Origin: Pardosa pseudoannulata
Taxonomy: Eukaryota; Arthropoda; Arachnida; Araneae; Lycosidae
DNA length: 64,000 nt
Direction: 5' to 3'
Assembly (NCBI GenBank): GCA_032207245.1
Contig: CM063503.1
Coordinates: 111,671,768 to 111,735,767, forward strand
Shown here one piece after another: positions 1-16,002 of the stretch; positions within the stretch are counted from its first letter, which is position 1, and the number at the start of each line of letters is the position of its first letter. The notes beneath the pieces were generated by a model, which searched no databases, had not been told where the DNA came from, and saw only the letters and a program-made list of their open reading frames with translations. A program made the position numbers and the translations under genes.

Positions 1-2499
1 ATTTTATATATAAAACTCTATATGTTTACTAAAATATTTAATAAGTGAATATTCTGTAAATTAGTGGTACATCACTTAGTGCATTGAAACGAAGTTTAAT
101 GTAGAAAATGAATGTATTTCTGATATTTAGTTAGCAACTGTTATCGTATTTACGTTGATAACTTTTGAAGGATGTACAGTAAAATTTTAAGTTGGAAAAT
201 TTTCAAAACAAAATATGAAAATGCATTGTAAATTATGTAGTTATGCAATTTTGACTAATTTGTTTTCCTGTTGGATATATCAGTGAGAACGGTATTAGGA
301 CTTTTATATCTTACTATCAGTTTTATTTTTTTAATGATTTGATTCTGTTTGGAGAGTTACTTACTTTTAAATGTTATACGAGTTAGTCTTGAATTAAGTT
401 CTTTAATTAATGTAATACAATAATTTAAATATATTTGTAATAATCTGAAGTAGAACTTACTTACTATGTTAGTACAAAAAGTACAGATTTAATTTACAAC
501 AGCAAAAATGGGATTTTCATCTGATAACTTTCATTCTTTTATTTGAAATTTAAATGAGTAATGAAAAACGCTTATGCACATGATATCAGTTTAGTCTCAT
601 TAACAATACTAAAGAGTAAACAGAAGAGTTTTTTTCCATAAGTTATATAACAATACATGTATACGTGCTTAATTAAGAGGTAGCACAAAATAAAAAGTTG
701 TACTTCCTATACACATAATTTGTTAATGAATGCCTGGCAATATTTCTGTAGTAATAATATATAAGAGACTAAATAGCGCAGTATTATATATTTACTTCGT
801 TCTATCCTTTGTGCACCAGTATCGTGTATTATTTACTAAGTGAATAATAAAATTCATATCGAATAATATATTATGTATTTACACAAGTATGTAGCTTGTT
901 CATGTATCATATCAAACACAAATGTTCTTTTCTTGCATTATCTACAGATTGAAGTGAGCTCGTAGATTAATTCTTTCCATAATATTCTGCTTACCTAAAT
1001 TCCCAAGTTTCACATAATCTAGTTGAATCGCCAGTCTACTTACGATCCCGCCTTAATATTTTCTTTCCTACTACTCAGTGTACCCAAATTGATAATTTAT
1101 GGAAATTTATTTCCTGTAATTGATCAAAGAAATGTTGTTGCGCTTGAAAGTCTTCATAAGTAATGAGAAATGGATATTCAGTGCCTTACAATAAAGAGAA
1201 AATGTTCCTACCATTCACATTTGCCATATCTTTTTCATTTTAGCACAATCTCAAGAGAGAATGTCGATTTCAATGTATCTCTCTTCCCTCTATCGCCAGG
1301 AAAATCAGAAAAATTGCAATCCGCGCGTACTTCGTTCCTATGTTTTTTTGAAATATATGTTTTCCTCAAATTACCCGCGTGGCTGTTTCTAAGATCCATT
1401 TCTTAGCAATACGTGCCCCTCTGATAGCACGAGACATGGTAGAAGGATGGATACAGGGTCATTTCTACAGTTGTTTCTATCATAGAAATATGTCACGTTC
1501 TGTATTGCGAGTTACCCTTTTCAAACCCATTAAGCTTAACCTCTCTAGTTCCGGTCAAGATATTTTCTTTCTTTTTTCTACCTTTTAACTCCTGCAAAAT
1601 CGTGCGCATTGCGGCTTCGCATCAAGTGAAGAGAAATTTTTTTTCTTTAACTGGATGATTTCTTTCCTATTTTTATTTCATCTCCTTCCCGAGAAAGAGC
1701 CTAAAGTAAAAATAAATCACGGCAGCTCAAAAGAGAATTGCTTTTTCTGAGATATTGGATAAAATGCTATTTTTTAACCCTTTTATTTAGTAGCTATTAT
1801 GAGACGTCACTGCAAAAGACTAATGCAATAAATTACACCGAAAAGGACCATTCTGCTTTTATCAACTTTATAATTACCTTTAACTTTCCTTTTATTTCTT
1901 TTAAAAGTTCCAATTACTATCATTGCACTTTATTATCATTATTATACTATATTTGTTTTCAGTTGTGACGGGTTTTATCTGATCATTTCATTCTTCACAT
2001 CACACTGAATATTAAATCTGCGTTAAAAATAAATACATAACTTGCAGTTGAAGCATTATCCTAATTACTAATTTATAACAAATGTATTTCATTTAATTTA
2101 TCTATCACTCAGGAGCATTTTCCCGATCGCTTCTATACATAAATACTTTAAATTTTTATAAAGTAAGATTTTAAATAATACGTTTGATAATTTATTTATA
2201 CATTTAATACATTACCTCATGTCTTCCAGATAATAATAATAATCATTACAAGTATAATTAGGCATACATAAATTACTCAATAAAAATTAAAAAAAAAACT
2301 ATTTTGAAAAATTTACATTTTTATTACTATCTGGGAAAGTGACTTTTTTTAACAGAATCAAAGAATAGCAAAGCAGTTAAAAAATTCTTTAATTTATAAA
2401 TCTTTAATATTGTCATTTTTTACTTTTTTTCAATGTAAAATTAGGTTATACTCTGCAATTATAAATTCTGTTTAACATCCGGACTCTCTGCAGTATGAT
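1..2499. other. Non-coding, with a base-richer patch at about 960-1740
   Basis: No supported gene. From about 960 to 1740 G and C rise and low-complexity words disappear, yet no frame has any recognisable protein similarity. It could be a conserved regulatory element or an old insertion. The rest is AT-rich sequence without structure. Confidence 0.5.
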
Positions 2500-3390
2500 C
2501 CTTTCTCTCTCTCAGTCCTTCTGTATCTCCCTTCTATCATTTACTTTCTTCTCCTTTTTTCTTCTTTATATCTATCTGTATATTTCTGAAGAAACGAGTT
2601 TTAGATTTACCTTGTAAATACGGAATTTTAATGGCCATATAAAGTGTGTTTGAAAATACCAATTTTCACATATTTTTTAAGTTTAACAATAAGCGAATGA
2701 ACTTCCATTTGTGTTTAGTGATGATTTTACAAATCTAATGTATTAGAAATAACATTAAAAAAAAGCAATGATAGTTCAAAAAAATCTTAATTCATATTTC
2801 AGTTAATGAACAAGGCTGCGTAATTACTAGAAAGATTGATCGTTACACAACGTTATACAGCTTTGACATGCAAGAAAAACTCTGCAGAAAGATACCAGTT
2901 TCTCTTAATGATTTTACAGTTTACATTAGAAGAAATTTAAAAAACATTCTCATTCTACACTTCTGTATGTCTTTATGTATCTCTCTATTACTCTATTATT
3001 TATCACCTTGGTTTGCCTTGTTAATACACAGTTTTTAAAGACATAGAAAAATGTGTTTATAAAACATCGAAAAATTACTTACAGTAAACATGCTCCTTAT
3101 ACTTTCACCGAGCACTGAATAAAGACCAATTCTTATGTATTTCTAGTCTTGGATTTACAAACAAAATATATATGTTATAAGAAATAACAATAAAGGAACA
3201 ATAACAAATCCTGAAAAAACTTTCAGTAAAAATGAACACTGCTGCTTCTTTAATTACCAAAAAGATCAATAATGATTCGGCTCTGCAATGTTATAATGCT
3301 TTCACATTAAAGACAAAAGATCTACCCTGAAGAACGGTACCAATTTCTCTTAAATATTTAAAAATTTGTGTCATAAGAAATAAAAAACTG
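2500..3390 (+). repeat. Diverged two-copy tandem duplication, period about 445 bp
   Basis: Landmarks recur in the same order. TTCTGTAT occurs at 2519 and 2961; a version of GAAATAACA(T/A)TAAA follows in each copy; ACCA(G/A)TTTCTCTTAA occurs at about 2893 and 3339. Many substitutions and indels separate the copies, so this is an old event. The short open frames within the second copy (about 3291-3612, both strands) look like chance. Confidence 0.6.
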
Positions 3391-3831
3391 AGGGTTAAAT
3401 AGCTCATGGAAAGATCGATCATGGAAACAAAGGAAAAGGAGGCTATTAAGAAAATATGTCCTTTAAATATCTTACAAAGAGGTTCATCACTAATGAGAGA
3501 GCTAATGAGCACAAAGTTTCTTCTCGAGGGATTTGAGTTCCTCTTTGAATTTGAAGGAAGAGAATGTGAATGTGATATTATCTGCTTCAACAAAAATAGT
3601 TATGCTGAATAGAAAATTAACGAAATCATACTGTTTCCATAGAATTCATCAACTTTTTTTCTCTTTTAAATAATAGTAAATATTTCCTTGTACTAAAAAT
3701 GTAATAATATTCATAATTGATTTTAAAAACGTAATTTTTATACTTTTGTTAGGCATGTCAATATATTACAAATGAATAATATTCTTTAATGTTTGTTTCA
3801 TTCTTATGAAAGATTTATAAGCATTTATGAA

Positions 3832-4041
<210 letters not shown>

Positions 4042-4579
4042 GTGCTTGTGCATTTATATATGTATATATATTTGTATAATTAAATGATAATACAAAATAA
4101 GTAAACTATTCTAGAATTTAAAAAAATGTAGTACAACGTACTAAATTTAGCATATCATCTATTGTTAGACTTTTTTAGAATACTTGGTGAATCTTTTATT
4201 AACTATGGCATATATTTTTCATCCAATACGGATATTTTTGCCATATAAATAACCAACAAACTGCATGTATTTTATATCAATTTTTTCTTTCTCTAACTAA
4301 AAATAGGAAATATTGTTGATTAAATTGTAAAGAATTTTATATGATGTTTAGTTTTTATTTTGTAAGCTAAAAGCATTTATTTATTTAACTAAATTTAAGT
4401 AATTCATTCATTTTGTATTCTGACATTTTCATTGAATAAGATTTCGCGTACATAAAAATAACAAAGCACATTCCAAATAAAATTCTTTCTAGGATGTTAA
4501 AACTCTTGACTAGGAAATTTTTAAAGAAATTAAATCGCTTCGGCGATTTTCCAAAAAAAAAATTCCCAAGAAGAACCAA

Positions 4580-5680
4580 TGAAAGTGTATCGATGAAATT
4601 AACCCAGATTTATCAGATTTTTTCAGCAACATTTTAGCAACATTGACTATAATATACCAACAAAGTATACTGATAAAAATCAGGTGTTTTGTTGAGTGGA
4701 TAACAAAATTTATACGTTACGGGGTTTTAAGATGGAGAGATTAGAATGAAAAATTTGTGGAATTCAGCAAAACTGGGGGGGGGGAGGCTCATGGTTAAAA
4801 ATATGCATATACATGGATGATAGAATTCATTCAAAGTTAAATTCTAGGATAGGTATAGGAAGTTAAACCAAAAAGGTATAACGGAACTGATTCATATAAT
4901 CAAATTTGAAGTAATATTGTTTTCCAAACTAGCTTGAGACAACATGTATGTATACATAAAATATAAAAATGTAATACAGATATTTAACTTAAAGATATAT
5001 CGAATTTACAGTTAAAAGCATTTGAATAGTTCCCCGTTAAATAATAAGTTATAGTAGTATCTCATGAGTATTAAAATATTACTAGAGAAAAAAAATAGAA
5101 AGTAATTCCCAAAATATTCCTTTTGTTGTCTGAATCTGTTAAGATTTACCTGCTTGTATTTGATGCAACAACAATGGTCATAATATACCCGAATTATGTA
5201 GTGATAAAGCATCAGGTGTTTTTGTGAGTAGATTACAAAAGTTGCCTTGTTGTCCTACATCAACCTACACGTCTGTCTGTAATACCAACAGGTGGGCTGA
5301 TAAGGAGATTAGAATAAGAATCCCTTGGTGATAAGTAAAAGGAAAGAAAGGATCTTAATTGAAGACGTATACACATGGAGAGACCACATTCAATAATAAT
5401 ATATTCCTGGGAAAGACGAAACTAAAGGCAGAGTGTAGATGAAGTAATAACAAAGAGATCTATACAAAGCAATTTGTATTAACAAATTGAAATACCTTTA
5501 CTGTACAAATAGCTTAGGACCACCATTGAAAGCACTTCAAATAGCAATATAGATTACTTAACTCGAAAATTTTGCTATTATATTTTTAAAACAGTAGAAT
5601 TAAGGCTTTTTTATGCTAAAGAATAAATTATAGTAAAAAATCTAAGATTATTGATATATAACTAAAAAAAATAGAAGAAG
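4580..5680 (+). repeat. Diverged two-copy tandem duplication, period about 530-570 bp
   Basis: Shared landmarks: AGGTGTTTTGTTGAGTGGAT at 4682 against AGGTGTTTTTGTGAGTAGAT at 5213; GGAGAGATTAGAAT near 4734 against AAGGAGATTAGAAT near 5302; and ATACATGGA against ACACATGGA. The last third is harder to align. A run of about ten G near 4775 is present only in the first copy. Confidence 0.55.
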
Positions 5681-5689
5681 AACACCTAA

Positions 5690-7979
5690 TAATTTAAAAT
5701 TTCAAATGCTGTTTATAAACGAACAATGACTGAAATACTATTTATGATTAGTATTTGTAAAAACTAATACTATTTTTATGTGTTCCTTTTAATATTTAAT
5801 CTTTACATCTTTACTTTATGTGCATATAATTGTTCTTTATAATGTTGATGCACATATAATTTACATATAATGTTGAATTATTAAAAACAAAAGTATTAAT
5901 AGAATATAAAGCATGTCGTATTTGCAACAATTGGCAAAAATGCAGGAAAAGTTAATCTTTATGAAAGTATTTCAAATATATTGGAAATAAACGAACTATT
6001 TTTTATCATTAGCAATCAGAAGTAATACCTTTAAATACTTTTACAGTCTGTAAATATAAAACAATTTTTATTCTGCATTATCAATCACTGCAGATATTTT
6101 ATACTGCATGAAAATAAATTAAAAATCCTCAATAAAATAGACACATTATGAAGGAAACAATGTATATTCAGTAAAACTTTAATCCAGTAATATGAGTTTC
6201 TCATTCCTATAGCTAGAAATGTCGAAATAAACGTAAAATATCATACAGCTATTAAAGTATTCTTAAAAGATAAATGGCTCTTCTAAAATCGGTTGCAGCT
6301 GACACTGTTTAATGCTCATCACTCTTGCATAACTTATACCTTTTCCAGGAATGCATAATAAGCTGTTATATGACCTTTTCCCCAAGCCTTTCATTTAAAT
6401 CTACAATTGTATGCCTTTTTCTTCACTCTATCAAGAAAATTTTGAAAAACATTTTAACAATTTAAATAAGACTTTAATATATACTGATGCTTAGTGCTTC
6501 TACAATGTTTAGACCATTTCTTTGTTCTAAAAGATGCAATTTTCTTTTACGTTTCTTAGTACTATAGCATCTTAAAAAATAAACTACAACAGTTTGATAT
6601 CTACATCAGTATATATTTCATTTCAAGATTTCAAGTTGTTATAATTTTAAGTGAAGTAAAAATTCCAGTATTCCTGTATTAAAGTTATCAAAAAGTTCCT
6701 GAGAAATTGTACAGAAATAAAATGGAGAAATTTATTTGATATTGTTAAATTGTCTTTAGAGCTACGATTTTATCCTTGTTTCAGCCATGACTTTATTGAA
6801 GATAACTTTATCGAAGATGAATTAGGATACCTGAAACTTGGAAATTAAGGACCTGAAGTTTTGAAAAGACTTATTATACAACTAATGTAAATTAGGTAAA
6901 AAGATTTCCAGTAAAACCAGATTGAAAATTTGTAAAGAGACTTACAATTAATTCTTACAGTAAATGTATAATTCAGGAAAACCTCAAAAGGCTTGCAATT
7001 AAAGAGAAATGAAAACTGAAATTATTAACAACAGGCATTCTCAACCTGTTTCAACAAGCCAACAAAAGAGGATAAACGTGATAAACTGTAATTGAGGAGC
7101 AATGATATTTTAAAAAGTACAAGCTTTGAAACTGAGCTTAAGCACTATGTTAATAGAAATGAAAGTAGAAAACAATTAAGAATAATACCAACTCATCAAC
7201 TGGTGGTAATTTAAAAAGATGGGAACATTGAATATGTTATTTCTGTGCTAGAGTTCATCAACGAATCTCCATCCAACGACGTAAGTGCTAGAGTTCAACA
7301 ACGAATGGACAAAAATATGTTTATCTAGTAATAAAAATTTTGGTTTAGATAAACAGAAAGCACCTAAAAAATAATAATTTATTGAATTACAAATAAAGGT
7401 GAAATTCAGTAATTAATTTATTGATTTACCTGAAATTATGGGAATTCCACAAGCACCCCATTCGGAAGGGATGTTATGATAAGATGCTTTCAAACAACAG
7501 CATGATATAGAAGAATGAGTTTACAAACTTTTCTCAGAGATTTTCTTATAAACTATAAAATAGGGAATCACATTCGTTCCCTGATCAATATGAAAACACC
7601 AGATAATCGTTGAAATGAGAAGAAATAAATAATATTTTAAGATTAACTTTTGTACAAAATGTTAACAAAAATCACTATGTCAGTAGAACAGTAGAGAGGC
7701 ATGGTGAATGTTACTAAAATGTAAAAGAAACTGTATTTCAATTCATTATTCCTATAGGATAAATATTTTCTAAGAAATGTTTAAAGAAATACTTAGAATA
7801 TGGATTATCTAAGACTACTTATTTTCTAACAAATATCTAGGAGATTTAAATTGTATTAAAAATAGCTTTAAACATCTTATTTTATCTCCCATTTCATTTT
7901 ACTTGTGTAACAAAAATAATTATTTTGTAGAAACTACCGCAAGGTCAGAACGGCGTATAATCAAGTTTTGAAAGAAGTG
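5690..7979. other. AT-rich non-coding sequence
   Basis: Nothing recognised except a short direct repeat, GTGCTAGAGTTCA(T/A)CAACGAAT, with copies at about 7248 and 7290. Confidence 0.6.
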
Positions 7980-7980
7980 T

Positions 7981-8066
<86 letters not shown>

Positions 8067-8138
8067 TATATACATATATATATATATATAGATGATAGAT
8101 AGATATAGATAGATATATAAGTATGTATGTATGTATAC
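7980..8138. repeat. Compound microsatellite: (TA)n then GATA/GTAT
   Basis: (TA)n with a few C interruptions runs to about 8090. It passes into GATA-type repeats (GATAGATAGATATAGATAG) and then (GTAT)n up to 8138. Confidence 0.95.
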
Positions 8139-10510
8139 GAAATAGATAAAAAATAAAACGATTTGATGAATTAAGGATTTAAAATAATTTTAGTAAATCA
8201 GATAGGACAATCATAATGTAGTGAATAAGGTAGTAGCTACTAAGCATTTAAATTTGACACAAAATGCAATATCATTGCATACGTATCCATGTAATAATAT
8301 TGCATTAACTTTTTTTTCATCGTGTAATTACATTCCTAATTTTTAATAAAAAAAAGGTTTTAGTTACGGAAATCCGTTGAAAATAGAAATATTTCAATTT
8401 AAGATGTAATCTAGAGATATTAAGGCTAATGCATTTAATTTGTTCTTAATGGACAGTATTTTGTATACAGTTAAATGTTCAATGAAAATAAATTACTTTA
8501 CATCATATATTGAAGGGAGTTGCCAATATCATTAGAACGCTCCATTTGTTGCATGTTTATTAAAATTGTTTCGTCACAGGATTCTGTACCTTCGCTTTAG
8601 AGATTATACATCGTTAATACTCATGTGACATAAATAACTAATGCAAGAATAATTAATTATAGATTTCATTTACACCTTAGTTTATTAAAAGAGACTCATA
8701 TCAACAAAGCATCAAAGAATGGTCTTTAATGATTTACATTATCTCAGATACCGGACAGAAAGAATGTACGTAGATATTTTCTCTCCGGTAAAATAATTAC
8801 TCTACTATGCGTGGCTCAACATAAAAATGAAAAAATTCAGAGGCTTTGTCTGAAGGTTCCAATTATGGGTAACTTTTTGAAAAGGAAAACTAACTGGCAA
8901 ATATTTTATACCTTTTTAAAGGTTTATTAGCAAAAATTCCGCATTTAGTAAATACGCTATCTTTCTAATTGGATGTAAGTGTAGTAATCTTCTGTTTTAT
9001 AATTAAAACACAATAATTAACTCAGCTTATATCATACTTTTCTGATACTTGTATGCAGATCTCATATCTTCTTGTATTATAACTAAGGATTTTTATCATC
9101 TTAGAACATCATGTATTCCTTGATTTTATATATGTTTAGGTACTATTAATAGAATAAAAGTAATCTAAAACACCAACTTAAATATCTATGTGGTTTATAA
9201 ATTTAACGCTAAGCCTGTATAAGCTTCAAACATATGTTTTAATATATATTTATTCAAAAACTGCAAATTTGTGTTCAATATTACAATTGAATAATTTTTT
9301 AACTTCATATTCAGAATCATAAAGTATCTGAAGAGACATTTAATTAATAATCCAGCGATATTTATTAGCTCAGAAATTAAGCAAATTTTAAGAAATAAGA
9401 AGCAAATATTTAAAATTTTTTATTAAGAAATTTAATGTCTTTTTGTATTTATAGTAAACTTAGATAGTACGAGAATATTTAGTTGACAACATGCCTTACA
9501 CTAGTTTTGCATATTATTGAGTTAATTTGAGTAGTACAACACCTTGTATAAGTCAGTGCATTAGTATTTGTAAATTAATGCAACAAATTTAATTATAAAA
9601 TAACTTTTATAACAAAGTATATTGAAATTTTGAGACTAAATCAATTATTCGCTTTTTAGAAAATACTTGTTTTAATTCTACAACATGATTCAATATTTTT
9701 ATTAGTTTTTGTTTAGAAAGTACTGTAAAAGTATTTTTACAAAGAGGCGCGACTAATTTATCACATAACATGATGACTAATATCAAGTATTTCTTTTAAG
9801 AGAACATGCTAAATTAAATTTGTCCTTAGCACACAATATAAATGTTAGAACTTAACTTATTAGCTATAATCTTTAAATGTTGAGTATAAATTATATACAA
9901 GTCTTTAATACACCGTGTCTTCATTCAAACATGCATTCATTGGGTTTCAAAGAACAAAAAAGAAGAACTCAAGAATTTATTTTTTTTACATATTACTAAG
10001 AACATGTTAACAATAAATGAAACGAGAGCTTATCGTGGTTCTCTGAACTATTTATTGCTCTGAATAGGGCACGTTCGGTATGGTATGAGTATTTTTCTAA
10101 CATTTTCCTTAACAGTGATCAGATGCATGCCCATTAGTTCTTATTAGTTCCCACACAATGACACTTCCATTTATCTAAGGGATTACAGGAATGAGGTATG
10201 TAGTCTGTGACCGTAAGTGCCAGACACTAATGCACGACTTTTGTGTATATATTATCTGCTGACACTATTTCTGTGAACTTGGATATAGATTCAGGTGTCA
10301 GAAATAGTCTTCTATTGTTAAAGTTTCCGTTGTTATATTTAAGTTAATATTTTACTTTCAAGGCTTTGTTAACTATGTTTTTTGATCGTAATATGTTCCT
10401 TACAGGAATGTATATAATAAGAAGATATACTTGTAAAAAAGCTTTTAAACAATTTTACTGTCTAACATTTATCGTTAACGAAATTCACCTATGGTAGAAA
10501 ATTTATATAA
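8139..10510. other. AT-rich non-coding sequence
   Basis: No coding frame, structured repeat or RNA gene seen. Confidence 0.6.
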
Positions 10511-10850
10511 CTAGTTTTCCCTTAGTATTAAATTCACAATTCTCGAAATTTGTTAATTTTATAACTTATTAATAACTTACTAGAGATTTACTAAATAATC
10601 TAAAATGAAAGTTAGATGCAGTCATTACTAAGTAAAAGGATATGAAATCTTACATTCACTTATCTTTGTACATACGCACATAAACTAGTTTTCCCTTAGT
10701 ATTAAATTCACAATACTCGAAATTTGTTAATATTATAACTTTTTAATAACTTCCTGGAGATTACTAAATAATCTAAAATGAAAGTTAGATTCAGTCATTA
10801 CTAAATAAAAGGATGTGAAATCTTACATTCACTTATCTTTGTACATAAGC
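10511..10850 (+). repeat. Two-copy tandem duplication, period 174 bp
   Basis: CTAGTTTTCCCTTAGTATTA starts at 10511 and again at 10685. The copies align across their whole length to GTACATA(C/A)GC with about a dozen differences. No coding content. This is a moderately recent duplication. Confidence 0.9.
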
Positions 10851-11937
10851 ATTATTATGAAAATAGAGTTACGAATTTTCTAGCAAAAATGTGTTACAAA
10901 TGTCAGTTGTTATGACAAATACTACCATTTAATGACCAATACTATAAATGTAAAATTACATTTCTAACTTTATGTTTTTAATCATAATTCAATAGAAGGA
11001 CCAGATGTAAAAAATCATTAGTAACACATTAAATTTATTAATACAAATGTGCATATACATATTAGAGTGGTAGTGTAATTGAAGGAGTAAAAACCAATTT
11101 TCATATGTCAAGATAAAAGATTTTCGATGGAACAAAATTTATAATAGTTACTCGCTTAAATATTTTTACCATCAACTCTACAATTTTGACATGATTAAGG
11201 GCAGTAAAAGTACTTTCTTATCATAAAATATTGCTTTAAAAATTGTTTAACTTGAATAAAAATGTCTTCAGATCTGAAACACCACAAAGATTTTATGACA
11301 CTATAATAATGTGGCTTTATACGCCATAATCGGTTCCGTAGCGAATAAATACATAACATCAAGGTGCACGCTTTGAGTTAGTCATCTTCTATTCTCAGTA
11401 GTAAAACCAAGTTTTCTGCTTCTTTTATGATAAGTGGAGCAACATACATTGTATTTTTATCCGAATATTAACGAAAGTTCAGCCTCTGCTACATCATAAA
11501 TTTTGTTCAAACCACTTTCTTTGGCGACTGGATATTGGCATAGACGCATTTTATTGGACTATTCTATCTGTCCAGATGTGGGCATCTACTTTGGAAAGGT
11601 AAAAAATTTGTTTTCCTTTTTATATCTATATCTTGAAAAGGAGGCGAAAGCTTTTGAGTCAACATCACGGACAGAAAACCTGTCAGTCGTGGAATGCATA
11701 TGAAAACATTCTAAAAGCATGCATGAAAGATTCTCAGAATATCTCAAATATTTTGGTTATTAAATCTTCAGTTGAATATCCAAAAATGGCTGTTTTTACA
11801 AACCGTAAAATACACATTTGATTCCTCTAGTCTAAGAAAATGCTTGTAAATTTTACAGAATTTTCTAAAAGTATAGTTTAAAATATTCTTAAAATAAATT
11901 ATCATAAAGTTTTAAAAATAAATATTTCAAAAATAAA
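10851..11937. other. Non-coding, base-richer near 11340-11700
   Basis: The patch holds overlapping open frames of 60-70 codons and a splice-like GGAAAG|GTAAAA at about 11599. The frames have no recognisable family, and two of the three frames are open across the same bases, so coding is not supported. Confidence 0.45.
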
Positions 11938-12441
11938 CGAGTAAAACATTTTATACACTCTTTTAAAATATTTTTTAATAGTTCCTTAAAAAAAATTCTG
12001 ATAACATCTCAAATCTCTTGATATTCTCTTGTTTTAACAAATGTTTTATTAAAAAAATTTATTTTAAAAGTACCTATTAAATTTTTATTTAAGCATATTA
12101 CTACCAACATCTTATTTTCTTTTCACGAATTATCATGTACAACAGAAATATTTTGAGGCTATATGGTTGAATAATGTGAATTAATTAAACGAGTAAAACA
12201 TTTTATACACTCTTTTAAAACATTTTTTAATAGTTCCTTAAAAAAAATTCTGATAACATCTCAAATCTCTTGATATTCTCTTGTTTTAACAAATGTTTTA
12301 TTAAAAAAATTTATTTTAAAAGTACCTATTCAATTTTTATTTAAGCATATTACTACCAACATCTTATTTTCTTTTCACGAATTATCATGTACAACAGAAA
12401 TATTTTGAGGCTATATGGTTGAATAATGTGAATTAATTAAT
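11938..12441 (+). repeat. Nearly identical two-copy tandem duplication, period 252 bp
   Basis: CGAGTAAAACATTTTATACA begins at 11938 and at 12190. Reading both copies side by side I find two substitutions (T/C in AAAATA and A/C in CTATTAAAT). The second copy ends in an expanded (TTAA)n. The event is therefore recent, or the copies are being homogenised. Confidence 0.93.
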
Positions 12442-13885
12442 TAATTAATTAACTGAGTAATGTGAATACAATCGTTGACAATAATGTGTATAAATGAGTT
12501 TTAAATTCTAAATTTTTAATATCATGCTATTAAGCTGCTTGGAGTATTTAAAATCAGTTAAGTGAAATAACTTCAGATTCTTTCCTCATTTTAATATACA
12601 ACCTTTAAAAATATATAATTTTGATCAAACAAAAACAGAATAACGTAGGTAAAACTTTATTTAACTCTTAACTGCGAGGTATATTTTTCACAGAATGGCA
12701 TTTTATAAAAACAGATAATGTAATAAAAAATAAACATTATCGTTTTAAATCGTACTAACATCAATTGGATAGTTTACTGATTAACTAGAATTCTTTAAAT
12801 TAATAATTATGCTGTCAAATTTACATAGATTTGCAGAAGACTAACTTAATATTGCAAGTAGTGAGATACTGTATGTTCGATAATACTAAGAACTAGTTTA
12901 TATGGAATTTTATGTTTTATGTCAAGTGATAAGTCCTAATTTTAAGAAAGGAAGGGGAACTAAATCTAAATAAAATTACACAGTTATTTTTATCTATGTT
13001 TTCGTATTAGAAATCGTAAGTTATATAGCGTTTCAATGTACAAGCTTTTTCTTTAGTACACTTCAATTCATTTACAACGTTTAAAGTCACGCATCCGTCA
13101 TTTGTTCCACAAACACTGCGTCATTAACTTGAGTTAGAAAAATTCTTCTTCGAAACGAGGCATACTAATTTAATGGTACAGTATTTTAATCGCAATTATA
13201 TTTAATTCTTAAGGGTTAAAAGCCTTAATTTTCAGTTCATCTTTATGAAATCAGTGACTGTAAACTATTGGAAATCTTAAATCTGTCAGTATCAACTTTC
13301 CATTTTCTGGATTCAATATTTGGATTCCGATTTCTTTTTCTAAACTGAATTGAACTTTAGAAGATTATTTTAAATACATAAGCAAATAAAACTAGTCAAA
13401 TATTTTCTCTCTCCACATGGCTGTTTACTATTTCCAAAACAGAGCTCATAGTTTAAAGTCTCTTTTCTGCAACACTATATAATAGCAAGTAGAACTTATT
13501 AGTTTCATATACCGTGGCTCTGCAGCTGTTTTATAACCTTTCAGAATCACGTTTGGGCAAGCCTAAGTTTGTGAGGAGTATTGTGTAATAATTATTATAA
13601 AACACTGATACCTAAGGATAGATTTTTATTTAAATATTCTTTAATAACTGAGATAAACATAAAATAAGTGATAAAAATACAAATGGATTAGATGTGTTAC
13701 AAAAGTTTATGTATCTGTACTGTGAATTGAAACATCTAAAAAATCTATTTTTTTAAATACTTTTAAATACTTTCATTTAAAAGTTGTTTTTTTTTTGGGG
13801 TTGAGGGGGAGTGAAGGGAAATCGATAGTTTTTTTTTTATCTCTTTCAATTTCAATAATATTGCAAACCCCATGAGACAAGTGTT
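12442..13885. other. AT-rich non-coding sequence
   Basis: Nothing recognised; a T-run/G-run patch lies at about 13785-13840. Confidence 0.6.
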
Positions 13886-14172
13886 AAGCCCCAAGAAGAT
13901 GTGTAAGTTTTTCTAGAATAATTTGCCGATGATTGTGCAAAAGTTGGCATGCCAACTAAACTTCTATTTAAGCAGTTGTTGGGGCGCAGTTTTGTCACAC
14001 ATAACATTGTAAATAGTATTGTTTTTTCTTAAATTTATTTATACTTAATGAAATAGAAAATTCTAAAACATAATGAGAGCAATTTAATATTCGGTTAAAT
14101 TACTGTTTGTTAAATTGTGAATGTTCCAGCACATTTCATGACGCAGTAAAATATAAAAATAAAACTCATGTT
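13886..14172 (+). repeat. Dispersed repeat, copy 1
   Basis: Aligns in direct orientation with 17371-17657. Shared landmarks are AAGAAGATGT, CAACTT/CCAACT...AATAAAACTT-like blocks, TTGTAAA(T/C)A, TTTTTTCT(T/C)AAATTTA, GAGCAATTTAA and AAAAC(C)ACTCATG at the end. Well diverged and non-coding. Confidence 0.55.

Positions 14173-16002
<1,830 letters not shown>

Noticed and set aside
3291..3612. Overlapping 100- and 68-codon frames on opposite strands
   Set aside because: They fall in one copy of a diverged tandem duplication, and the other copy does not preserve the frame.
11503..11821. Possible exon ending at GGAAAG|GTAAAA near 11599
   Set aside because: No good acceptor, more than one frame open across the same bases, and no recognisable protein similarity.
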